Notes under the pieces: model-generated | What the model was told of the DNA's origin: nothing | What the model saw: the letters and a program-made list of their open reading frames with translations, nothing else | Database searches by the model: none | In this document: piece after piece, positions 10,094-22,984 of the stretch | How positions within the stretch are numbered: the stretch's first letter is position 1 | Layout of the letters: the number at the start of each line of letters is the position of its first letter | NCBI GenBank assembly: GCA_015680685.1 | Contig: MNCI01007655.1 | Location: 469,724-533,723, forward strand | Source of the DNA: Gnetum montanum | Lineage: Eukaryota > Streptophyta > Gnetopsida > Gnetales > Gnetaceae | Length of the DNA: 64,000 nt | Direction: 5' to 3' | Position numbers and translations under genes: made by a program

Positions 10094-12583
10094 GTTGCTA
10101 GCCTTGATCCAATCGGATACAACATGGGTTAACATGACTATTCGAATCTTGGGAGGTGTTTAGTTTGAAGTGTTCTTGAAAGGAAGAGATGTAGAGGATA
10201 AAGAGACATAGGATGATGAGTTGCATGAATTGGTAAAAGCTTTGTACTACCATTAGTTCAAAAAAAATAGTCTTTTATGAGATTTTGTTTCCAAAACACT
10301 TAGTGGAGGAATCAATTGTAAGTTAATAACCCTGGTAGTGTTACACTATTGTAGCTATGCAAGAATTTTGCCTTGCATGGATGGAGCATGTGGTAATTGG
10401 GTTGAGGGAGAAGGGACATGTGCTAAAAAATGAGGAGGATGATAAGGGTATGAGGATTTCCCTTTAGGAGATGGATAATGAGTTCTATAATACTCTGGAG
10501 GGTAGTGGTGATGTTGGAATGAGGCATGATTGGAAGAGTCACATGGGGACACAGGTTGCTAAACATAGTACCCATATGGATTTGGCTAACTATAAGGGTA
10601 TTGCTGCCTCAGTAGTGGCATCCCTCATGATTGTGTGCCATTGATGATACTATTCATATGGTTATGGTGGATCTCCACTTGGATAATAAGCTTATTGTTG
10701 GTGGAACTACTTGGGATTGCCTTAAGGATAAGGTAATCTTCTAAGTGATTACCTTCTTGGCAACCTAGGATTTAGAGTGTACACCCTAGATTTCTATAAG
10801 TTTGACATAATAGGGTAACATCCCTTAGGATATCCATATGGCAGATGCCACAACCACCATCATCATTATCTAATTTTTGACTCCACAACCTCTTCTACTG
10901 CAGCAGCTTTGCCCTTACCCCTTTGGTACGCATGTTCAACATCGTTTCTTTTTCTATAATCACAATCAGTACCTTTATCTTTAGATTCCTTTGCAATTTT
11001 TAGAACGGTTTAGAATTTTTAATTAAAATAGTTTCACATTTTGGCTAGCTTGGCCAAAATTTCAGAAATAGATTTTTGAATTGACAAGGTTTTTCGTTGC
11101 ACCACTTCATTAAGTGATGCCTCCCCCTCACTCTCATAGAATTAGACCTCCCTTTTTTTGATGGAAGGGTCTTAGTTATATTCTTCAACACTTTTCCATT
11201 TCCTCAACTTACCTTCTTCTTTTGCAACCTACTTAATGAGTTGCTAGATTTGATGGGCTCTATGTTCTAACAATCTTCCTTGGGCATAAACCCCAAGAGT
11301 TCTTCTTGTTTTTGATTGAAACCCATCTATGATATGATAAAGCTGCTTCGATTGAGAATAACAATGGCTAGGACATCTGTGAAAAAGGGAATAATACCTA
11401 CCCATGGCTAGATCCAAGGATTCATGTTTTTCTTGTTGCCAACCTTGGAGTTGCTTTCTCAGATTATACACTCTAGAGTACGTCTAATATTTTTCATGAA
11501 ATAGCTCAAGCATCGTACTCCATCTACAAATTGATTCTAGTTCCAAAGGATGATACCAACTTTCTACTTCTTTTATGAGTGTCTTGGGAAATAGCTTAAG
11601 TTTTTACCAATTTTTCTTTATGTTCTATAAGGCATAGGCATCATGAAAGGCTTGAAGATGGGCCTATGGATCTGAATTATATTCCCCCTCAAATCTAGGG
11701 ATATTATATATATCAAACCTCTTGATTTTGCTATGTTTCCCATGCCTAGTTGGAATTCTAACTACCTTTGTAATATTTAGCATTCTTTGAGTTTCCAGTA
11801 AAGGTTCATCATCATCATGATTTCAATGACACCTATGATGTTCTCTGCTACCCCTTTGTTCATGGCAAGGCCTTCGATCATTATCCTTCCATTTACCTTC
11901 ATCACGGTTTTGTCCTCTACAATTTCAATTAGATTTAGAGGAGGAAGAAGAAGATGAAAATGAAGAGGATGAAGAAGGAGGAGGATTGCAACCACCATGG
12001 TGTTTACCACCTTCTCTCTACTTGTCATGACCACAATCATCAAGTTTATCATCATCATGATGCTTGCCCAAGCCCCTGCCTTGACTTCCACTTTTTCATG
12101 AAACAAGATTGTTGATAGTTGATTGTAAGTTTAGGTTTAAGCCCCCTTCATTGGAGTCAAGGGATGGAGAATCTTCATGTTGAGAACTCTTAGAGAGAGG
12201 ATCCTAACTATCTTTTTAGTTTACCAAAAACAAGGGATCAGTGAACTATTTTTCCTTTGTAGCTTCATTATGCTTCTCTTAGTGCTGATCTCTTTTGCAT
12301 TGTGTTTTTGTGGAATGGTAGTCCCGATAGTCATGGTCTTGCACTACATATTCTTCATGAAGATCTTAGATGCCCAACCTTTTAAGAGTTTTGAGTAGCA
12401 TCCCAGGAACAAATTGGTTAGGCTATAACACAATGTTGCCTCCATGTCTCTCCACTGCAACTATTTAGCCTAATGTAGGATGAAAGTAAAATTGGGTACA
12501 AACTCATCTAGATGAGTGTACACCACTTTGAATTCTTCGGGCATCAATAATTTTGATTCATCATGCTTGTGAGAAGAAGACAT
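10094..12583 (-). pseudogene. Element A, right part: gag and linker (decayed)
   Basis: This continues the minus-strand coding region of A beyond the B insertion. Reading from 12583 downward: a gag start (Met-Ser-Ser-Ser-His), the usual early stop (TAG at 12472-12470), an Arg/His/Asp-rich stretch (about 12106-11777), and the capsid core at 11471-11244 (LRKQLQGWQQEKHESLDLAM, then YAQGRLLEHRAHQI). Next come an acidic/basic region, the Cys/His motif area near 10830, and a Pro/Tyr/Gln-rich linker at 10552-10355. The sequence then runs into the protease text at 10094, which resumes at 469. Many stops are present. Confidence 0.85.
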
Positions 12584-12718
12584 TTTGGATTAAAAGAAAA
12601 ATTCATCATGCTTTAATTATAATAATTATTTTTTTGAAGGATTACAACTTTAGGGTTCATTTCAACGTTCTTAAATAATTTCCACTAAGTCCTAAATAGT
12701 ATACGTATGAAACTACAA

Positions 12719-12738
12719 GTTCTTGGAAACAACATCAA
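12719..12738 (-). promoter_or_regulatory. Primer-binding site of A (strongly decayed)
   Basis: The twenty bases on the inner side of the A LTR keep only part of the tRNA-Asp match seen in the other elements. Position relative to the LTR supports the call more than the sequence does. Confidence 0.55.
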
Positions 12739-13629
12739 TGATGAGCAACGAGTAGACCCTACCTACAACCATAAAAATCACTATTCATTCATGTGTCATT
12801 TGGTCAAATTTCGTGGACTTATAGCCTTCTAAGTACATCTAGGATGTGAAACTAATCGTTGCAATTGTTGTCTTCCCAATTACACTTGTGAAATGTAAAG
12901 GTATGGTTAAGTGCAATTAAGGAGTATGATTTTTATCATTTTTATGTTTTATGTTCTAAGTTACCTAAGAATAAAGAATAAAAAATTATATATTTAATTA
13001 TCAATTTACTCTAACTAACTAACATTTAACTAATCCTAAAATAACCATCCATTCCCACTTTTTGTACACATCCTAAACACATTTAATGCTATTGGTTACC
13101 AAATGTTAAGCGTTACAAGGATTATCAAGTGCCAAGTGTATGCTCAAAGCGATCGTACTTATGTGCTTAATTAATTGCTGCTTAATCTAGCTTAATTAAT
13201 CAATTAATCACTTAATTACTTAAAACATTAAGGGAAACTACTCAAAATATTAAATGCATAAAGGAAATAATTAATCTATTTTAAAGTGTTGCAAAGTTTA
13301 TTAGAAAGGTTGTCTTTATTATCGCACACACTATAGTGCTCAGGTACAACAGTGCTCGAATAAAGATCCGTACGTTCTTTGATTACTATTATGGGCACTT
13401 AGAAACATATTCAAACTTTTAAGTGAAAATTTTTTTTTGCTACAACTATGAGACTTATGCCATAAAAGCATCTGGTGAGCCTATATTTATAGGAAAAATA
13501 GGGAGCCCCGTCGATGTGTACACGTCAACGGGTCAAACCCTACATTGACAGGATCATGTTGATAAGATCCTATCGATGGGGTTGCGTCAACAGCATCCCA
13601 TTGATGTAGCCAACCATGATGCTTCATCA
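12739..13629 (-). repeat. Element A 5' LTR (minus orientation)
   Basis: About 891 bp; plus strand starts TGATGAGCAACGAG and ends GCTTCATCA. The TATA box is on the minus strand at about 13482-13491. U3 lacks the GATATC array. It carries instead short repeated GTCAACGGG/CATCGATGGGG-type motifs, like the U3 of the E' LTR near 62400-62600. The right flank continues ORF X. The partner 3' LTR lies outside the window, so the target duplication cannot be checked. Confidence 0.82.
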
Positions 13630-15780
13630 CATGTGCATATGTTTGGGCTTCAGTTACTGAGGCATTCCACACCACTTTCTCCTTCTCCATTGCCATCTAT
13701 TTATTCTACTCAATCAGGTGGTTCATTTGCTTTATCCTAAACTACTCTATGTGGTTAGGCACAATGAACTACATGGGATCTCTGCATTTGTCTTTCAAGG
13801 CTACAAGCTCTACATATAATCTAAGGATTTCACTTTTTGCATGCTCTGCCCTGGTATCTACCATAACTTGTTTACCTTTGGTAGAAATTAGTTCTGATTG
13901 CACTACAGTGACATCGCTTGGGATGTCAAAAAGTATTGTCATCAGTTGCCCAACTGCAGTAGTCAATTGAACACATCTTCATGGTTAGTAGGAGTCATTG
14001 AGGTTCTAGCTAGCATTTGACCATCTCTGGCTCCAGTTAGATATGCTGATGGCATAACAAGTACGTTTAAGAACTCTTTGATATGATCAGTGATCACCTT
14101 TGCTACTCTCGCTGCATCTTGGTGCTACATTACCATAATGGTGGCTCCCTCTCTAGTCTCAAGCACCACTTGGAACAATGCAACATTCCTAGAGATTTGT
14201 TGTGACCATTGAGCCTCTCCTCCTTATGGTAGTGAGATTTTTCCACTTACAGGATCTACTAAAACTATGGGTTGTATGGCACTATCGATGACTCTATAGA
14301 GGTTGGCTTCCTCCCTTATTCCTCAACTAATGGTTTCTACAATTTGTTGTAGATGACTTATTAATGGTCTATAATCTTACGATGGTAGTGGTGGGACTTG
14401 CTATTGTTGTTCTTGTTGCTGCTATTATTATTATTCTTATTGTTGCTATTGTTATTTTTCTTGCTCTTATTCTTGTTTCTCTTCACCATGATCCTTCTTG
14501 GGTGATGTTGGTTTGAGCATTTCAACATATGAAGCATTTTAAGTCCTCATGGGAACATCGTTGGTGTATCCTAGGATTCTGGCTTACTTGTACAACTTCC
14601 TTATAAGATAAGGGAATGTAAGTGTTGGCTTCCCTGCCTTCCTTTCTTCAAAATGCCTCTAAATTTTCATGAAGTAGAGTTATGTGAGATCTGTGTTGTA
14701 TTTTCCCATTAGGATCACACTTCCTCTCAAGACATAAGTGGATGATCTATTTAATCCTTTTGTTGGGAGCAAATAATAGGTGCCAATTTTGAAGTAAATT
14801 CCTTCATCCAAAGTTAGTTCATTGTTTCCCTTATCTTCTTTTCGATATCCTCATTTCAACCATAGTTTCCAAGTTTTAGCATCTGATATGGTAGATAGGT
14901 GTGCTACCTTTGCCCCTTCATTGGGTATGTTGAGAACTATAGTTATTACTTTGATTAAGAATGAGATTGAGATTCCTCTAAGGTTGATCGTGGTGCCTTC
15001 TTCTTTATTGTGCCAGAATTGATAAGTTCCACCAAGGTACCATTCTCCACTGTTGGATAGGATGGGCCATAATGGTGATGCTTTGAGTTGCATCTTTACT
15101 GCTTCCGGGGTAAACTCCAAAAATGGGCCAAAGTTCATCTCTACAATAACTATTATCAAGATGGACTTCTCTTGGATAGCTTGAAGGTAGTCTTGTGAGA
15201 ATGTGAGGTGTCATCCTTGTACTTGTGGTTCCTCTACCTCTCCTTGGGCCGATTTTCTGGTAGTAAAAGTTTCGTGATGAATGCTAAAGGATTGGGCTTC
15301 TTGCTCTATGTGTTCTAGTTCTTGTTCCTCTATTTGGCCTTTACCTTGGCCTCTTGGTCATTTACTTGTAGGTTGTGAGGGTCCTCCTTGTGCACCTCTC
15401 TATGGGGCCATCTACAATCATCAAGGATTTAGAATTACTAAGGTATTCTCATATATTCTTAACAATTACATACCTTAATCATATCCTTTGTTACATTAAG
15501 TTCTTAGTTTATCATTGTAGAGTTAGATAAATTTCCAAAAAGTTATCCCATAAGCGTTAATTTCCTTATAACCCTTCAGAATTGTCTTTTTTGTTCTTGT
15601 GTATGGCTCATAATGATGCTTATGGTTTCTTAAGATCATTCTTTAAGTGTTCTTGCATCAATATGATTAAGTTTTATTAAAAATTTTCAAGTTTCACTTC
15701 ATACTTACCCTTAAAATACCTTTTGGGTGTTAGCAAATTTTGAAAAATCGGTTTAGATTTTCCTCACTAGCATCCTCCAT
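13630..15780 (-). pseudogene. ORF X: decayed spliced plant transposon-type gene, not gag-pol
   Basis: A minus-strand coding region broken by element A at 13629. Exon 1 could be 15780-15709 (24 codons from ATG, one TAA at codon 17). A GT-AG intron at 15708-15412 ends in TTGTAG directly before the ATG of the long exon (15411 downward); the join is phase 0. The long exon reads for about 590 codons with stops mainly at Gln or Arg codons and one frame change near 13970. It has a Pro/Gln/Arg-rich start, a conserved-looking core (about 15160-14560) with FTPEAVKMQLKASPLWPIL, YYLLPTKGLN and LTFPYLIRKLYK, a Gln-rich tract (about 14490-14395), and a helical, charged C-terminal part (ILRLYVELVALKDK). The core recalls the uncharacterised plant retroelement domain that I remember as Pfam Transposase_32; this was not checked. 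A gag of an unrelated element is the alternative. Confidence 0.6.
15412..15708 (-). other. Putative phase-0 intron of ORF X
   Basis: 297 bp, donor GGGTAAGTAT and acceptor GATTGTAG on the minus strand, AT-rich, with codons in frame on both sides. The donor is close to the plant consensus. Confidence 0.55.
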
Positions 15781-15954
15781 GACTAGGATGAGCACTCCAA
15801 GATCAAATAGGTTCAAAAATAATGAAAATTAGAGAGATAATGGTTAAGATATGGCTTGGGAAAGCTAGGAGGTTAGAGCTTTGATCAAAGAAGAAAATTG
15901 GAAAAATCTCCCTTAGCTCAAATGAAAAATAATGGAAAATTATAGTAAGTGTTT

Positions 15955-16055
15955 GCCTCTATATAGTGTTTGTGCAATTTGATATTGGGAATCCAATATT
16001 GAGGTGGACTCAATATTGGAGCCCAAGATTTTCATTTTTCATGAAGTTCTGGTGA
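15955..16055 (-). promoter_or_regulatory. LTR U3-like promoter upstream of ORF X
   Basis: A CTATATAG box (15958-15966) lies about 180 bases upstream of the ORF X start on the minus strand. It is preceded by a run of ATATTGG/CCAATATTG motifs (about 15980-16030) that resembles the U3 of the retroelement LTRs here. No primer-binding site or full LTR follows. Either ORF X uses a captured LTR promoter or it belongs to an LTR element I could not delimit. Confidence 0.45.
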
Positions 16056-17600
16056 TAAAAAATAATTCTTTGTGAACGTTTGAAAGGTTTAAAGCATAAT
16101 CATAGGGTTTGGATGATGGATAGATGCATATTCTTTGAAGATTTGTCATTAAAAGTTCATAAAGAAGGAATTGAAAGCTATGAAAATTCATTAGATTTAT
16201 AGGAAGGGTAATGAATCCATGTTGTTAGAATGGGTAGTTTAAATGATATGGGAAGTTTTATTGATGGTTGTTGATGCGGGAAGGTTGAAGATGATATGGA
16301 ATTGCTTGGTAGGTATAAGATACAATAGTTATACAAGTAGGTTTTCCCCAAAGTAGGATTCAATCCTTAATGCACTTGTATAACCACATCTAGAAGTGTC
16401 CTTAGGCACTTAAGGAGTTGAATGTAATGCATACCTATTTAGCTTAGTACCACTAAATTGAGAGGATAATGCTATGTTAGAAAAAATGACAATTTATGAC
16501 AATTCTTACAGTGAGATGAAATGGACTTAAAAGGAATTGCAAAAATTAGGATGTGAGATACCTTACCATAAGCATAATGAATTCTTGATGTCTTACTAGT
16601 GGGTAAGGTGATCATTAGCCTTTCTTTCCAAGATTCAAACTAAATCCAGACCACATTCTAGGGACATTGCATTGTTTCATCACTTGGAGTCACAACTATA
16701 AGACCACCATTATTGTGGGGAGTATTGTCAATTGGCGTATTGTCCAAGATGGAGTTTATTTATGGAACTTTTTTATTTTTCCATTTTCTAAGAAGCCACC
16801 TACCTTTAGGCATGGGTAACATGTCTTTCTAGTGGGACCCCCAGAAATTTATTTTGTACTCTTTTATTTTATCTATGTCAACCTTACCAGAGGACTACCT
16901 TTAGGCATGGGTAACATGCCTTTCTAGTGACATGGTAAGGAAGCACTTATTTGACTCTTACTCCCATTTTTTGTTAGATCTACAAAGATATAATACAACC
17001 TTAGCAACATGATAGAATTAACTAAAGTAATCCAAGAGAATCCAGAAATTTCCTTGATGTCACACCCTTTACATTCTAACTTGGTTCTTCACTTTTTGGT
17101 CTAGGCATAATGATCACATGTTTATTCTTAGTTGTATGATGGAAAAGAGTATCATTATGGCCATGGTATTAACCTCTTATTAATGGAATGGATGGATGGA
17201 TGGTTTGGGCTTACTATTTAAATAATCAATTTCTTATGACTTGATAACATAGAGAAATCTTCACGTTATTGGACTACATCTTGCCTTTATTCTTGGTATG
17301 TTTCAAAAATTATTTACAAGGGAAATGAAAACAAAGAATGAAAAATATAGTAAAAATTGAAGAAAAGTATAAAGAATGAAAAATTATTAAAGAATTGAAA
17401 AATGGGAAGGAATATAAAAGTGTTAACAAAGGAAAGAGTGAAAGAAAATAGGAAAAATTTGATTAAAGAATGTGAAAGAGTGAAAAGAAATTGGAAAAAA
17501 AAATGAAAAAACACTTATTAATTTTGAGATCAAGATAAGGCATCTCCCCCATGATTGAACTCATGGGCGAGTGTTTGGAAAATGCTCCCTATATCTCCTA
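16056..17600 (-). mobile_element. Element C, 3' untranslated region
   Basis: Non-coding. Several stretches match element D in the same orientation: 16320-16380 with D 20400-20460, 16620-16720 with D 20720-20790, and 16800-16921 with D 20884-20912. The 19-base core CATGGGTAACATGTCTTTC occurs twice here, once with a base change. The 17300-17515 segment is A-rich with GAAAAATG-like repeats, as in D (21431-21650), E' and F. No 3' LTR or polypurine tract was found at the left end; C seems truncated or rearranged near 16050. Confidence 0.65.
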
Positions 17601-18889
17601 GATCATACACTCTAGGTGGTTCAGTACCATATTTATTGATTTAACTTTTCTATGATTATCCCATGTGATCTTGATGGTAGTTGAGTTTTAATTATCTAAG
17701 TCCTTGTTTTCTTTCCTTCTTAGTGTATGATTATGAGTTAGTAGTTTCATTCTTAAGTTTTCAATTGGAGTCATTTTCTTAGAGTGGGAATTAATCAGTG
17801 AATCAGATTGTTCCATGCATATTCTTAATAGTTGAAGGTTCTCAATTGTTGGCCACAAGGTGTCTTTTGGTTTGGTCACCCCTGCTCTTTCTTTTGCACA
17901 CACTTGTTTTTCATTGTTGTTGTGGATTGGTATAGTGACTATGCTAACATTCTAGAAGGTCAGTCCATGATTGCACCATTTACTATCAGTAGTGATGCAT
18001 GGAATCCACTATGTGTGTATGGCTCCATGCTTATTCTCCTTAGAAATGTCAACAAATAAGTCTCTCATACTTAACTTAGCATCGATTATGCTAAGCCATG
18101 CCCTCCCCATGATAATTAGAAATTCCTTGTCTTCATTTTTTACATTGATTACAAGAAAGTTTGCTAGATAAAACCACCCACTGATAGTGGTCATCACATC
18201 CTCTATCTATCCCAAAGGAATGACAACAAACTAATTTGCAAGCTCCAACTTGATATTACACTCCTTCAAGGGTCTAAGGTTCCATGCTTGATATGTTTCA
18301 TAGTAGATCAAATTTGCCTCGAAACCTAAGTTTAGTAGAGCTTTGCATGGAAGATTTCCAACTACTCATAGATACATCAAAGAAACTCCTAGATTAATTC
18401 TCTTCTAAGGGAGTGGCCCTACCTTAATCTAGTTTATGACTATTTCTATAAGCATGATAGTTTGCATGTTTTTGTTGAACGATGTCAAAAGCTTGTTGTT
18501 GGTAGCTAGATCTATTGTAGGAGAAGAGGGTCTTGATGGATTTCTGACTCTACTTGCCTTTTCTAGACTTGTCCCAAAGAAAGGAAATTTCTTTGTTTGG
18601 CCCTTAGTGTTGCTGGTAAGATCCTCTACTTGTATATTTATTGTCCTTGAAGCTCTTCTTTGCTATGGTTATGATGGTAGTTCCCCTTACATAATTGGTG
18701 GTAGCACTGGTGGCAAAGGATTGGAAGGGGGATTTGATGGGCCAACTATAGGTGAATGTGCATAAGAACTATGATCCATCCTTAGAGTAGTAGGTCTGTA
18801 GTATTCTAGTGGATAATAGGGAGAAGAAGTTTGAACTGATGTAGTTCCTCGAGATATTAGATGTCAAACATAATATCCATAAGGGTTTG
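17601..18889 (-). pseudogene. Element C: gag linker, protease remnant and RT-less tail
   Basis: Minus strand, downward from 18889 (site of the D insertion): gag-pol linker, then protease-like text with GWFYLANFLVINV and IMGRAWLSIIDAKL (18197-18009). A tail follows (17903-17688) with KQVCAKERAGVTK and CMEQSDSLINSHSKKM. In autonomous relatives this position leads into RT. Here RT, RNase H and integrase are absent, and the text passes to the 3' region through a NHGGD segment equivalent to the end of integrase. Element E' shows the same tail (49771-49148), so the arrangement was inherited rather than a private deletion. Confidence 0.75.
18885..18889. other. Target-site duplication of element D (GTTTG/ATTTG)
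   Basis: GTTTG at 18885-18889 before D and ATTTG at 28878-28882 after it: four of five bases agree, the difference being G to A. Joining the flanks restores the gag linker of element C. Confidence 0.8.
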
Positions 18890-19735
18890 TGATGAGTGGC
18901 AAGGTACCCTTACACCCAGCCATAAGAATCACTAGCGTTCACATGTGATCCAGTCAAATTCTGTAGACCTTAAGTTCCTAAGTACACAAGTTCCAAGATG
19001 TGAAATCTAATCATTGGAATCATTGTCTTCTCAATCATACTTATGAAGCTTAATTGTATGGTTAAGTGTAATTGAGGCACATGATTTTTATTATTTTATA
19101 TTTTATTTGTGTATAATTAAGAACAGGTTGAAACTCAATTTATAATCAATGTAACTAATTTAATTGCTAATTGATAATTGACTATCCTAATATAAGTATT
19201 TGATCCCACTTTCCATGCACATCTTGAGCATGTATAATGCTACTGGGTTACCAAACATTAAGCATTGCTAAGATTACCAAGAGTCATATGCATGCTCAAA
19301 GCGATTGTACTTTTGTGTTTAATTTACTTCTATTTACTTTAGCTTAATTACGTGGGAACATTAAAGGAAATTGCGTAAAACATTAAATTCATAAATGAAA
19401 TATTTAAGCTAGCTAAGGTGCTACAAGGTTTGATTATAAAGATTGTCTTTATTGTCACACACATTGTTGTGCTCAAGCATAACAGTGGTTGAATAAAGAT
19501 TTGTATACTTAATGATTGCTATTGCAGGCACTTAGGAAATATTCTAACTTTGGAGAAAAGAAACTGTAAGAGCTTTGCTATGCTATGACAAAAACTATAT
19601 GGAAACCGTGTGCCCAAGCACTATATTTATAGGTTAGCACATACAACGTGATATTGGATATCCAACATCACATCTTGGGGCCCAATATCAAATACCTAAC
19701 TTCGATATCAAAGCCTTGTAAAATAAAATTCATCA
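18890..19735 (-). repeat. Element D 3' LTR
   Basis: 846 bp; plus strand begins TGATGAGTGGC and ends AAATTCATCA, followed directly by the inverted polypurine tract. The minus-strand TATA box is at about 19621-19632. GATATTGG/CCAATATC motifs cluster at 19650-19712 in U3. Two GGTTACCAA-type motifs occur near 19248-19285. Confidence 0.93.
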
Positions 19736-19746
19736 TACCCCCACAA
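19736..19746 (-). promoter_or_regulatory. Polypurine tract of D
   Basis: TACCCCCACAA on the plus strand, i.e. GTGGGGGTA on the minus strand, ending at the 3' LTR, as in B and G. Confidence 0.85.
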
Positions 19747-21830
19747 CTAAATGAAAACTCATCCTTGAGTAGACAAGAGGAAGAAAAAATTCCTTACAAA
19801 ATATTGGGAAGGTATGGGATTATTGACTGACATACAAATTGACTCAAATGGAACAAATAGACTCTAAGTGCCCAAGTGTATGGATTTACAATCTTTTAAA
19901 AAATTGGGTGTTCATGATAAAAAAATTGAACACCCTAGAAAAAACTAACATCCAACTCCTTTTATAGTTGAAGAGCAAGGGATAAGATCTAACAATCATG
20001 CATGGTCCTCATTACATGGTGCTGTTGCATCTTCCTTGGTGAAGATAGTCTCGCTTCCAGTCCACACTTTCCACTGCATTTACAACAAAATCATGGATTA
20101 GTGTGCAATGTGTAACATATAGCTTTTAAGTACCTTATCTTGTTAGTGATTACATTTGGCTAGGTTGTGATTATGATGATTCCTTTAATAGTGTTAGTGG
20201 GAAAATTGAAGAATAGGGTGAAATGGATAAGTGGTCCATTAAATTTTGAAAGGTTCAAATGCGATGAAATGCTTGAAAAGGTTTGAATAATTCACAACAA
20301 TGAAAAGAGGATTTGATTGAAAAATGTTGTGAAGATGTGTACAATTGGATGTCATTAATGGTGTGAGAATGTATATGGATAAAGGGCTAAACTAACCCAA
20401 CCAAAAGGTATGCAAGTGGGTCCTGGTCCTCCTCGAAGTAGGCACATGCCATTTATTGCCCTTGCATAACTTCAAACCGAGAAGTCCATGGTCCCCATGG
20501 ATGATTAATGGTTATGGAAAGTTAAGTACAAAAAACCTAGAAAAAACTACCTAAGAATTTTGACACATCAAACCAAGACATTGAATAAGAACATTAAATC
20601 GAAAGTGAGGTGAGACATCGAGAGCATAGATGGATGAGAGAGAGAGAGTGGAATGGAGTTCTCAATTAAGATCACATGAGGTCCCTTGTAAGGTTTATGG
20701 TTAAATGACCTGATAAAATCCATCTTTAGTTTAGACCAAAACCAACCACATTTAGTGACTTTGCATTGCCATTTGAAGACCAGTCCATTCCCCTAAGACA
20801 TGAGTACTATCATAGAACAACCACCATTCCTTATTAAAGAAGAAAAAATAAGTAGGAAGTGAGAAAGGGCCTTAGTTAGAGGGGACCTTCAAGCATGGGT
20901 AACATGTCTTTCTAGTCCCGTAATCGGTGCTTGTAGCCCATTTATTTTGTCTAAGAGGTGTGTTTTGAATTTCCATCATTTTTTTGGTATGGGAACCACA
21001 CCATCCAAGACTTATTCGACTACTTGTTATTGGTCAACATGGAATGGTAAGAAATCCATGAAAACATAGATGCGCCCAAGTAAACAGAAAGGCACAAAGA
21101 GTATTGAGTCCCCTTGAAGTTACACCTTGTTCAAACCTTTCAATCCTTTCCAACTCTAGAAACTACTAAGGTCATAATTTTGTTAAAGTTTTATTAATGA
21201 AAAAGGCACTACACATTTCCAAAACAAGGAAAACCATAGAGTTTGTGGATGGGTGGATGTTGTGGATTCACTACTTATTTCATGAAAAAGAAACCATGTC
21301 CTAGTTATTTGTAATAAAATTCAAAGCTAAAATCCCAACACTAACAATCAAATAACTAGATAGCACATGCCCACATTAATCAAACCACACTGTACCTAGT
21401 TGGAAATAAGGCCTGTTATTATTAAAACATAATAAGAAAATCACATCCAAATAAAGGAAAATATATAAGAAATTATAAAATATTTAAGAAAAAAAAAATG
21501 TACTAATGATGTTGTAAAACAAAATCTTTTTAAAAAATTAATAATGTAAAAAACAAGGTGTAAGATAAAGAATGTGGAAAACAAAAAGTTGTAAAAGTAA
21601 CAAGGTGTAAAACAAAAACATGTAAAATAAAAAGTTAAAAAACTAAGGAGCTACTTATATAGTTAGCATGGATGGCCATCTCCCCCATGACTAAATTGAA
21701 AGGAGGAGATCCAAAAGATTGAGTGTGGCTGTCCATCCAATGAGGTGTTTGTTGTACTAGCTTACTTAGACTCGTGGAAAGGTTTTACTTATTGTATGTT
21801 GGCTAGTTGCTTCTTGTTTGGGCTCTCAGG
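19747..21830 (-). other. Element D 3' untranslated region
   Basis: About 2.1 kb without a supported gene. It holds the core CATGGGTAACATGTCTTTC (20894-20912), a short GA run at 20634-20650, and an A-rich stretch with repeated GTAAAACAAA-type text (21431-21650). It aligns by eye with F 51764-53560. Confidence 0.7.
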
Positions 21831-22920
21831 TTTGTAGATCAACATGGCCTCAGAAGGGAAAGTCTCATAAATGATATGAGGTCCTTTCCACAGTGTCTAG
21901 AACTTAGTTCATTGATGTACGTGTGTGGAGTTCTAGTAGAGGACTTTATCTCCTAGTTGAAATTTGACATTCCTAATTCTAAGGTCATGGCATTTTTTAT
22001 TGAATGCCTTTAGCAACTCATTAAATGATAGGGCCATCAATTGATTTTCATCTAGCAAGTTGAGATTCATTAATCTTTGTTTTTGTGCTAGACTTAAGTC
22101 AAGGTCAAGGTCACAAAGTGTACAGAGCTTAGATTGAATAGGAAGTGTTGGTAATTTTCCGTACACTAGCTCATAAAGAGAATAGCCTATAAGAAGTTTC
22201 CATGTTGAGTGGTAGGTCCAAAGGGCATCATTGACTTTTGTGCTCTAATCTTTCCTATATTTGTTGACAGTTCTCATTAGGATCTTTGTGATTTTCCTAT
22301 TTGTAACCTTAGCTTGACCATTGGCTTGGGGGTGGTAGGGTGTTGTTAGTTTATGTTCAACCCCCAAGTATTGCATGAGTTTTCAAAAGGTAGTGCTTGT
22401 AAAGTGGGTTTCATTATCAAATATTAATGCACATGGCACACCAAACCTGTTTACAACTTTCTATTGCACAAATCAAGCAATAGTAGAAGATGTATAGTCG
22501 ATGAAAACTGTTGCTTTTGTCCATTTCTTACAATAGGAAATAGCAACTATGATGTACATCTTTTCATTTAACATTGGTGTGATGGAACCATGAAACCAAT
22601 GCCCTAAATGTCGAAGGATTCTAGTGGTTGGATCTATTGTTAAAGTTCCTTCATTCAAGTAGTCATTCCACCATCTCGTTGATAACATTCACAAGAGTGG
22701 ATGTATTCATGGGCATGATTTAAGATTGTTGGCCAATAATACCTTGCCATTAGGATTTTAATGGTCATGCATCTCTCAACATAGTGGCCCCCAAAAGGAC
22801 CCTTATGAGCATCTCGGAGAATGTGTAGTTGATCAACATCAGGAACATACCAATGAAGTAGGTCATTAGCACACACCTTGTAGAGGTGTTTGTTGATCTC
22901 CATGAAGTGTTTTACCTAGT
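21831..22920 (-). pseudogene. Element D integrase (decayed)
   Basis: Minus strand from 22903: MEINKHLYKVC, then the zinc module with LRDAHKGPFGGHY and SCECYQRDGG, then a broken catalytic core. GIDFMGP has become GHWFHGS, so the first catalytic Asp is lost. The second Asp and last Glu region (about 22480-22290) is interrupted by stops. The C-terminal part (22166-21933) keeps YGKLPTLPIQSKL and FQLGDKVLY. Domain order and wording follow B and G. Confidence 0.86.
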
Positions 22921-22984
22921 GAAGAAACTATTGTTTCTTTTAGTGGTCCAACCCTTGTGGCATCTCTTTAGTGAGAAGATAGGT

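Noticed and set aside
15955-16055. Calling this segment the 3' LTR of element C.
   Set aside because: The distance to the TATA box and the repeat motifs fit, but the text after the TATA box does not match the C LTR and no polypurine tract borders it.
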